Source: Rhodococcoides fascians A25f (GTDB lineage Bacteria; Actinomycetota; Actinomycetes; Mycobacteriales; Mycobacteriaceae). From it: a DNA stretch of 64,000 nucleotides. Of this stretch, positions 56,495-64,000 are shown piece by piece. The stretch is taken from the NCBI RefSeq assembly GCF_000760935.2, contig NZ_CP049744.1, positions 1,832,501 to 1,896,500 of the forward strand, in the 5' to 3' direction. The notes beneath the pieces are model-generated. The model was given only the letters and a program-made list of their open reading frames with translations, was not told the origin of the DNA and searched no databases. A program made the translations under genes and the position numbers. Every line of letters begins with the position of its first letter. Positions within the stretch are counted from its first letter, which is position 1.

Positions 56495-56520
56495 GCTCCC
56501 CGGACAACTGCCCGGGGAGC
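56495..56520 (-). terminator. terminator after the aldehyde dehydrogenase gene
   Basis: GCTCCCCGG (56495-56503) pairs with CCGGGGAGC (56512-56520) over an eight-base loop. On the minus strand it lies just after the stop at 56535 and is followed by CTTTGT. Confidence 0.75.
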
Positions 56521-56534
56521 CGTGCCAACAGGAT

Positions 56535-57911
56535 CTACTTCGCGGACACTCTGACGAGTTTCTTGTTCACGAACTCGTCCATGCCCCAAGGTCCCAGCTC
56601 ACGGCCGACACCGGAGCGCTTGACTCCGCCGAACGGTAGGCCGGGCAGGGTGGTGCCGTGTTCGTTGACGAAGGCCATGCCAACTTCGAGTTGCTCGGCG
56701 ACGTCGCGAGCCTTGTCGAGGTCGGCGCTCCACACCGAGCCGCTGAGGCCGTAGGCAGAGGAGTTCGCCAATTCGATTGCCTGCTGCGGGCTTTCGACCT
56801 TGTAGATCACCGCTGCCGGTCCGAACAGCTCTTCGCTGTACGCACGCATGTCCGGGGTGACGTCGGTGAGCAGCGTCGGCTGGACGAATGCCCCCGGTCC
56901 GTCGATCTTCTTACCGCCGGTCAGTAGCGTCGCGCCCTTGGCGACGGCGTCGTCGATCTGCTCGATCAACGTATCGGCGGCGGTCTGCGACGACAGCGGG
57001 CCGAGGGTGGTGTTCGCGTCCAACGGGTCACCGGTCTGAACGGCCTCGAACGATGCGGTGAGCTTGGTGACGAAGTCGTCGTAGAACTCCTCGGCGACGA
57101 GGATGCGCTTGGCGGCGTTGCAGGCCTGGCCTGCGTTGGACAGCCGCGCCCGGGTCGCGGACTCGACCGTGGCGTCCATGTCGTCGGAGTCGAGCATGAT
57201 GAACACGTCCGAGCCGCCGAGTTCGAGCACGACCTTCTTGAGGTTGCGTCCGGCGGTTTCGGCGACCGAGGTGCCGGCCCGCTCGCTGCCGGTGAGCGAA
57301 ACACCCTGCACGCGTGGGTCGGCGATCATATCGGCGATCTGGTCGTTGGTCGCGAAGATGTTGATGTACGCGTCCTGGGGGAGCCCGGCCTGCTGGAAGA
57401 TCTCCTCCATCAGCAAAGCCGACTGCGGGCAATTCGGTGCGTGCTTGAGCAGAATCGTGTTGCCCACCATCAGGTTCGGGCCGGCGAACCGGGCAACCTG
57501 GTAGTACGGGAAGTTCCACGGCATGACGCCGACGAGGGCACCCACTGGCTTCCGCTGCAGCACTGTGTCTTCCGCGCCGGGGACGTCGAGCGTCTCGTCC
57601 TCGAGCAGCGCGGGTCCGTTGTCTGCGTAGTAGCGGTAGATGTTCGACGACAGCTCCACCTCGCCTTGGGATTCGGTGAGGGGCTTGCCCATTTCGAGGG
57701 AGATGGTTCGGGCCAGTTCGTCGGAACGCTCGGTGTAAAGGTCGGCGACCTTGTGCAGAATTTCGGCACGGTGCTTGGGTGGGGTTTTGCGCCACGTCTG
57801 GAAACCGGCGTGTGCGTCGGCCAGTGCGCGCTCGACGCCGGCCGCGTCGAGAGTCTCGAATTCCTTGACAGTTGTGCCGTCGGCAGGATTGACAGTTTTG
57901 TAGGTCGTCAT
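56535..57911 (-). CDS. succinate-semialdehyde-type aldehyde dehydrogenase
   Basis: 458 residues. Catalytic C264 lies in [12 protein letters not shown], general base E230 in [11 protein letters not shown], and N133 in [11 protein letters not shown]. The domain order and length match the GabD1/short SSADH group, which oxidises succinate semialdehyde or similar aldehydes to acids with NAD(P)+. The divergent-side neighbour is an AraC-type regulator on the same strand upstream. A clear hairpin terminator follows. Substrate not determined by sequence. Confidence 0.9.
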   Translation of the reverse strand: MTTYKTVNPADGTTVKEFETLDAAGVERALADAHAGFQTWRKTPPKHRAEILHKVADLYTERSDELARTISLEMGKPLTESQGEVELSSNIYRYYADNGPALLEDETLDVPGAEDTVLQRKPVGALVGVMPWNFPYYQVARFAGPNLMVGNTILLKHAPNCPQSALLMEEIFQQAGLPQDAYINIFATNDQIADMIADPRVQGVSLTGSERAGTSVAETAGRNLKKVVLELGGSDVFIMLDSDDMDATVESATRARLSNAGQACNAAKRILVAEEFYDDFVTKLTASFEAVQTGDPLDANTTLGPLSSQTAADTLIEQIDDAVAKGATLLTGGKKIDGPGAFVQPTLLTDVTPDMRAYSEELFGPAAVIYKVESPQQAIELANSSAYGLSGSVWSADLDKARDVAEQLEVGMAFVNEHGTTLPGLPFGGVKRSGVGRELGPWGMDEFVNKKLVRVSAK

Positions 57912-57978
57912 GATTCGTTCAACGGTCGGGGAGGGGCCCGTTGTTCCTATTCGGGCAAATCGGATGCTCCGTCAGTGG

Positions 57979-58965
57979 TCAGGAAGGGGCGCGAGGCCCG
58001 CCGTCGCGGTGACGCGTCCGGTACTCCATGGGCGTGCAATCGAATTGACGGCGGAATGTACGCGTCAGATGCGAGCTGTCGTAGAAGCCCCACCGGGCAG
58101 CGATCTCGCCCAGAGTGACCGCGGGATCGGCAGTGAGGATGTCTCGTATCGCGCCGTTCATGCGTTCGTGGCGCACGCATTCGGAGAAGGTGGTGCCGGC
58201 TGCGTTCAGTAGGCGGTACATCGTGCGGGTCGAGATCATCGCCTCGCGCGCTGCGGCGTCGGCGCTGACGCGGCCGGACGGTAGGGCGGTGCGGATGTAG
58301 TGGCGCAGCATCATTCGGGTGGCGTTGTCGCGTGTCTCCGAATCGCGGGTGGTCGTCGTCGATCCGGCCACCGCGGTCAGCACGTCGACGAACGATCGAT
58401 CGAGTGTCGCGAGGGCGACGGGGTCCAGCGTCGTACTCTCTTTCCACAACACCGACATCATCGTTCCCACCAGCGCGCCCGCACCCGCCGTGGTGTCGAT
58501 GCAGCTTCCCGTCACTCGGTCGGGATTCCACAATTGCCGCGGAATGCGAAACGAGAGCACCTTCCACATATCGCTGCCCTCCGGTTCGCGATACTCCATC
58601 CGGTAGGGGCGGGTGGTGTCGAAGACGGTGATCGAGCCGGGGGTGATCAGCGAGCGACGATCGTCCTGCTCGGCTAGGCAGGTCCCTTCCAGTTGCAGGT
58701 TGACGAATACGGCGTCCAATGGCGCTCGCGCGACTTCACGTCGACCGTGTGCGAGAACCTGTGTGACCGATGATATTTCGGCGCAGTTGATCACGGCCAG
58801 TTCCTGCGAGTCGACCCAGCCCGGGACGCCGTCGGGTACGGAGCTGCGGTCCCGTTGCGAACGGCCTCGATGGGGGGTCAACGGTGTGAATGCCTCGCAC
58901 ACCACGTCACCCCAGTAGCTCACCTGTTCCTGGGGGCTCAGCCCGGACGTGGACCAGTACGGCAC
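57979..58965 (-). CDS. AraC family regulator with AraC-binding-2 (FeaR/NitR-type) domain
   Basis: 328 residues. N-terminal sensor domain (about 15-200) has VFVNLQLEGTCLAEQDDRRSLITPGSITVFDTTRPYRM. The C-terminal HTH pair has ISTRTMYRLLNAAGTTFSECVRHERM and LGEIAARWGFYDSSHLTRTFRRQFDCTPMEYR. FeaR- and NitR-like members activate catabolic aldehyde or nitrile operons, so the downstream dehydrogenase (67 bases away, same strand) is the likely target. Confidence 0.87.
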   Translation of the reverse strand: MPYWSTSGLSPQEQVSYWGDVVCEAFTPLTPHRGRSQRDRSSVPDGVPGWVDSQELAVINCAEISSVTQVLAHGRREVARAPLDAVFVNLQLEGTCLAEQDDRRSLITPGSITVFDTTRPYRMEYREPEGSDMWKVLSFRIPRQLWNPDRVTGSCIDTTAGAGALVGTMMSVLWKESTTLDPVALATLDRSFVDVLTAVAGSTTTTRDSETRDNATRMMLRHYIRTALPSGRVSADAAAREAMISTRTMYRLLNAAGTTFSECVRHERMNGAIRDILTADPAVTLGEIAARWGFYDSSHLTRTFRRQFDCTPMEYRTRHRDGGPRAPS

Positions 58966-59073
58966 GTGGGCCCTCCTCCCGGTGTCGGCGATCAGACCGC
59001 TCGACGGTAGATCGCGTGATTGACGGCTGTATTTCCCCGGCGTAACAACCTCGACCGTGGCGGTCGTCGTGCG

Positions 59074-59556
59074 TCAGGCCGTTCTGCGGTACGTCGATTC
59101 GCAGTGGGCTGCCTCGGTGTGCAGCATCGGCAGGACCTCGTCGAGAAGACAGCGTTCGAGCTCGGCACGATGAGTGTCGAGCAGGGGAACGATCGTCACC
59201 CCGTCTGCCACGTGTGCTGCCTCGAGGTCGGCGATGAGTCCGGCCAGACCCGACGGTGTGCCGATGTAACAGACGGTCCTGGGGACGTGGACTCGTGCGT
59301 CGGCCAATTCCGTGCGCGCTGTTCTCGCGTCGTGCGCTACGTGAACCGCGACGTCGAGAACGACCGACGGCGCATCTGCCGGGCACCCGTGGTCGCTGTG
59401 CGCCGCGCGCAGGCGTGCTCGGGCGAGCTGAGCCGTGGCGAGGTCATCTGCCCGGATGCGAACGGTCTCGGCGGCGGGTGGGTCGGTCAGCCACCGTGGG
59501 TCCGACTGGTCGGTCGGTGTGAGAGACAGTGCGACAACCATATTCGTGGTGAGCAT
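59074..59556 (-). CDS. stand-alone C-terminal fragment of a luciferase-like (LLM) flavin protein
   Basis: 160 residues. VVLDVAVHVAHDARTARTELAD and the end segment CYIGTPSGLAGLIADLEAAHVADGVTIVPLLDTHRAELERCLLDEVLPML match the last 40% of DszA/NtaA-type monooxygenases (compare the GTPEQIADQL segment of the neighbour). The N-terminal catalytic barrel is missing. It begins 22 bases after the flavin reductase stop, so it is probably still translated with it. Either a decaying gene or a reduced accessory protein. Confidence 0.65.
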   Translation of the reverse strand: MLTTNMVVALSLTPTDQSDPRWLTDPPAAETVRIRADDLATAQLARARLRAAHSDHGCPADAPSVVLDVAVHVAHDARTARTELADARVHVPRTVCYIGTPSGLAGLIADLEAAHVADGVTIVPLLDTHRAELERCLLDEVLPMLHTEAAHCESTYRRTA

Positions 59557-59578
59557 GAGGGGTCCGTTCGCGTCGAGG

Positions 59579-60115
59579 TCAGTGAGTGGGTTCGGGTGGG
59601 GTCAGGGACCGCAGGGTGGATCCGTGCCATACGAGGGGTTCGGTGTTCGGATCGCTGCCCATGCGGTGCACCTCCATCAGCACGACGTCGTGGTCGCCGG
59701 CTCGAATCTCGCTGTGAATGCTGCACTCGAGGTGCGCTGCGGCACCGCCGATGAAGTGCGCGTCGGTCTCGGAGGTGAACGAGTCGATCCCGTCGAATCG
59801 ATCTCCGGACTTCGAGGAAAGCTGACCGATCGAGGATCGATGGAGTCCACTGAGCACCGACACCCCGAGGCGCGGCGATCTGCGCAGCTTCGGCCAGGTG
59901 GTCGAGGTGTGCTGCACGGCGAACAGCACGAGGGGTGGGTCGGCGGAGATCCCTACCTGAAAGGAGGAGGCCACGAGACCGACGGGCACGTCGTCGATGA
60001 CGGCCGACAGCATGACGATGCCCGACGGGAACAGCGCGAATGTCTTCCGAAGCAGGCTCGTGTCGTCGGAGACGTCGACGAGTGAGAGTGAGGGTGGTGT
60101 TGCCATCCGAGTCAT
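59579..60115 (-). CDS. NAD(P)H:flavin reductase (HpaC/DszD-like)
   Basis: 178 residues. LRKTFALFPSGIVMLSAVIDDVPVGLVASSFQVGISADPPLVLFAVQHTSTTWPKL (about 22-78) is the flavin reductase-like FMN-binding fold, and GGAAAHLECSIHSEIRAGDHDVVLMEVHRM near the end is typical of the short-chain HpaC/DszD type. It would supply reduced FMN to the two-component monooxygenase encoded just upstream. A 14-bp hairpin lies between the two genes. Start at ATG 60115 (or 60106). Confidence 0.88.
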   Translation of the reverse strand: MTRMATPPSLSLVDVSDDTSLLRKTFALFPSGIVMLSAVIDDVPVGLVASSFQVGISADPPLVLFAVQHTSTTWPKLRRSPRLGVSVLSGLHRSSIGQLSSKSGDRFDGIDSFTSETDAHFIGGAAAHLECSIHSEIRAGDHDVVLMEVHRMGSDPNTEPLVWHGSTLRSLTPPEPTH

Positions 60116-60155
60116 GTGTGACCGCCGTTCTGAGTGCTGAAGGTGACTGGTCGAG

Positions 60156-60188
60156 CGGGGGATGGCCGCCGAGTGCGGCCATCCCCCG
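60156..60188 (-). terminator. strong hairpin between monooxygenase and flavin reductase genes
   Basis: Perfect 14-bp inverted repeat (60156-60169 with 60175-60188) and a five-base loop, about 40 bases after the monooxygenase stop on the minus strand. It may terminate or attenuate the transcript so that less reductase than oxygenase is made. Confidence 0.75.
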
Positions 60189-60224
60189 TCCTGCAGAGCG
60201 ATGTGTGAGAGCTGCGGCGACGTG

Positions 60225-61649
60225 TCAGACGCCGGCGGTGACCCAGTCGACGTGTGTTCCGCCCGTGCCACTGACCTCGGCGTCGCGCACGAAGGCTCCT
60301 CGGTACTTGGCGGCTGCGTGCCGATCGGGGAGCTGAGGGCCGATCTCCGGGAACATGCGTTCGCGCAACGTGCCGGATCCGTATTCCTTCTGCGCGAGTC
60401 CACGTTCCTGCAGCACCGGGATGACGTAGTCGACGAAGTCCTCCGCCGACTGTGGGAAGTACTGGATGATCTGGTTGACGCCGTCCACGCCCGCGTCCTG
60501 CCACTGCTTGAGCTGATCCGCGATCTGCTCGGGGGTGCCCACCATGCGGCTGGCGTACGACAGGGCCCCGACGAGATCGGAGACCTTGGCCTTCTGTCCG
60601 TTGTTGGAGTCCTCGAACATGCGGGCGTATCCCTGCACTCCGGACATGGAGGTCTGTTCGATCGGCATGTCCGGGTCCAAGCCGGACACATCGATGCCCA
60701 TGTCGCGGCCGATGTGTGCGGCCAAGCCCCGATAGCTGATGTCCTCGTCGATTTCGGCGGACTTGCGCCAGGCCTCTTCCTCGGTGGAGCCGACGACGAA
60801 CGAGAAGCCCTGGATGAACTTGAGGTCACCGGCGTTGCGGCCGGCGGCCACCGTTTCCTTGCGCTGCTCGGCGATTCCCTTGCGAGCTCCCTCGATCGTG
60901 GGATAGACGACGAACGTGGCCTCGGCATGACGAGATGCGAACTCACGTCCCACTTTCGACGATCCGGCTTGATACATGACCGGTGTGCGCTGCGGGGACG
61001 GGGACGCCATGTGTGGGCCGAGGACCTTGTAACGCTCTCCCTGGTGGTAGATCCGGTGAATCTTGTCGGCATCGGCGTAGACCCCGGCTTCGCGATCTGC
61101 GAGCACCGCGCCGTCGTCCCACGATCCTTCCCACAGCTTGTAGACGACCTTCATGTACTCGTCTGCCCAGCGGTATCGCTCGTCGTGCTCGACGATCTTG
61201 TCGAAGCCGAAGTTCTGCGCGGCCGAGTGGGTGGCGCTGGTGACGATGTTCCACCCGATTCGCCCCTTGCTCAGGTGGTCCATCGTCGACATCTTGCGAG
61301 CGAAGCTGAAGGGGTGCTCGGTGAGGATCGAGCTGGTGAACGTGAGTCCGAGGTTGTCGGTTGCCCCGATGAGGGCAGCGCAGAGAGCAGCCGGGTCGTG
61401 ACAGGGCATGTGCAGCCCCTCCTCGATGTACGCGTTCCACTTGCCCTCGTACGCGGGATCGATCCCGACAACGTCCGCCAGGAAGAGGGCGTCGTACTTG
61501 CCGCGTTCGAGCGTCTTGGCGAGGTCGACCCACGTGTCGAGGGTGTCGAAGTGCACCTGGGTGGTTTTCGGATTGCGCCACAGACCGTGATAGGTGTGCG
61601 AGACGGTATTCATCTGGAATGCATTGAAGATCATTCGATTTCTTGTCAT
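60225..61649 (-). CDS. FMN-dependent monooxygenase of the NtaA/SnaA/DszA family
   Basis: 474 residues from ATG 61649. Typical blocks: RMIFNAFQMNTVSHTYHGLWRNP at the start, ALFLADVVG, LTEHPFSFARKMSTMDHLSKGRIGWNIVTS, QGERYKVLGPHMASPSPQRTPVMYQAGSS and MVGTPEQIADQLKQWQDAGVDG. The family uses reduced FMN and O2 to oxidise sulfones, nitrilotriacetate-type chelators or modified cysteines. The gene sits upstream of a flavin reductase. Substrate uncertain; sulfur scavenging is one possibility. The frame is open to 61757 but the ribosome site and family alignment favour 61649. Confidence 0.9.
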   Translation of the reverse strand: MTRNRMIFNAFQMNTVSHTYHGLWRNPKTTQVHFDTLDTWVDLAKTLERGKYDALFLADVVGIDPAYEGKWNAYIEEGLHMPCHDPAALCAALIGATDNLGLTFTSSILTEHPFSFARKMSTMDHLSKGRIGWNIVTSATHSAAQNFGFDKIVEHDERYRWADEYMKVVYKLWEGSWDDGAVLADREAGVYADADKIHRIYHQGERYKVLGPHMASPSPQRTPVMYQAGSSKVGREFASRHAEATFVVYPTIEGARKGIAEQRKETVAAGRNAGDLKFIQGFSFVVGSTEEEAWRKSAEIDEDISYRGLAAHIGRDMGIDVSGLDPDMPIEQTSMSGVQGYARMFEDSNNGQKAKVSDLVGALSYASRMVGTPEQIADQLKQWQDAGVDGVNQIIQYFPQSAEDFVDYVIPVLQERGLAQKEYGSGTLRERMFPEIGPQLPDRHAAAKYRGAFVRDAEVSGTGGTHVDWVTAGV

Positions 61650-62268
61650 GGACGGAAATCTAAACTCGACTTGTGTCGCGTCCATTAAACGCTGAATCCA
61701 TTGCGTTTCCATCACCTCACCGGTACTTCCAGTGGGTAGTGAGGGAGAACGGATCACCGAACATCATGTGGTGCAACATGATTGGTGGTCCAGCGTCGGG
61801 ATTGGGCTTTCGTGAAAAGGATATGCAAAAGCCGCACCCTGCTCGTGTTTTTCGGCAGATATGCGGCGTTCTATCGGTAATGTGCATCCCGGATAATCGG
61901 GTTACGGAAAGTCGGTTTCGGCCGGTGCAGCGGTACTTTTGCCTAGCCTGTTGTCGGAGGAATTCTTTCTCGTGGATTTGCGTGCGCCCGGTTCACGGCG
62001 GCGGTCGTGGGGGTGTGCGCTCCATGGTGCCCGCCCAGTGCGATGTCTCGATTGTAAAAATCGGCCATCTTTTTGTACCGGTGCGCCATGCCGGTCGATC
62101 CGGGCCTGGGGAGGTGGGTCTGCCGACCTGCAGAACTGCTACTGGTCAGTAACTTCGGCGCGTGGATGGAGTGATACCCCACTGCCCCGCACAGCAGCAG
62201 ATTCGACCATTAAAGTCGAGGTTGGACGCATCCAAAAGACGACGTTGAAACTGAGGCAAAGGCGAAAC
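61650..62268. other. 619-base non-coding region with inverted repeat
   Basis: Divergent promoter region of the flavin monooxygenase and icd genes, less GC-rich than its surroundings. ATCATGT (61763-61769) and ACATGAT (61776-61782) form a perfect 7-bp inverted repeat about 115 bases from the monooxygenase start, a possible operator. Open frames in the region (such as 61673-62152) look random. Its size leaves room for a small RNA or leader, but no known structure was recognised. Confidence 0.55.

Positions 62269-64000
<1,732 letters not shown>

Noticed and set aside
61673..62152. 159-residue plus-strand frame upstream of icd
   Set aside because: No ribosome site, no recognisable domain, and composition unlike genes of this chromosome.

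Overview
The window is about 64 kb of a high-GC chromosome from a mycolic-acid-bearing actinomycete, most likely Rhodococcus or a close relative. The evidence is the actinobacterial insertion in the 23S rRNA, LpqN-like and EspC-like proteins, a DUF222/HNH protein, a DUF4185 secreted protein, monomeric isocitrate dehydrogenase, a DinB2-type polymerase and a TetR/P450 divergon. The genus is an inference; no marker sequence was compared by search.

Layout. 1-2.4 kb: 3' two thirds of a 23S rRNA gene, then 5S rRNA and a strong terminator, the end of an rrn operon. 2.5-9.9 kb: housekeeping and accessory genes, namely a hypothetical protein, DUF2071, SIMPL, a 2OG-Fe(II) oxygenase, DoxX, a DinB2-type polymerase without an aromatic steric gate, TerD, and a PoxB-type pyruvate dehydrogenase interrupted by a one-base frameshift. 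10.1-14.3 kb: a nucleoside-type module (GntR/UTRA regulator, ADP-ribosylglycohydrolase-family enzyme, NCS1 permease, PfkB kinase), the same set of families as E. coli yegTUVW.

14.3-26.2 kb: the most coherent catabolic locus. A LacI regulator diverges from a formamidase-like gene. Next comes a tightly overlapping operon: flavin-reductase fold protein, nitrilase-family amidase, NicX-like 2,5-dihydroxypyridine dioxygenase, NicC-like FAD monooxygenase, NiaP/NicT-like MFS transporter, a three-subunit molybdenum hydroxylase and a CoxG-like protein. I read it as a nicotinate (or related pyridine carboxylate) degradation pathway in which the usual deformylase and maleamate amidase are replaced by two nitrilase-superfamily enzymes. 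Matching LacI-type operators lie before both transcription units.

26.2-30.3 kb: a cysteine-free Asp/Glu-racemase-like protein with an MFS transporter and a GntR/FCD regulator that share TGGTATACCA-type sites, then a YbfB-type MFS. 30.5-33.2 kb: a four-gene operon with type VII secretion hallmarks (EspC-like protein with a YxxxD motif, a WxG protein with a glycine-rich hydrophobic tail, a membrane protein, an LpqN-like protein). 33.2-45.2 kb: FeCT-type binding protein, UvrA-like ABC protein, DUF2231, acyl-CoA synthetase, DUF222/HNH protein with an internal minisatellite, DUF2256-DUF3253 protein, peptide deformylase, a secreted DUF4185 protein (candidate D-arabinanase), and a gamma-glutamylcyclotransferase-fold/GIY-YIG-like gene pair.

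45.5-53.1 kb: a complete oligopeptide-type ABC importer operon followed by a Tat-exported lipoprotein of the acetamidase/formamidase family. 53.2-58.9 kb: TetR divergent from a P450 over a clear palindrome, a monoacylglycerol-lipase-like hydrolase, an ABM-domain protein, and a succinate-semialdehyde-type dehydrogenase next to an AraC regulator. 59.0-61.7 kb: a DszA/NtaA-type flavin monooxygenase, a flavin reductase and a stand-alone C-terminal fragment of a luciferase-like protein. The window ends inside icd (monomeric NADP isocitrate dehydrogenase). No tRNA gene, insertion sequence, CRISPR array or prophage was seen.
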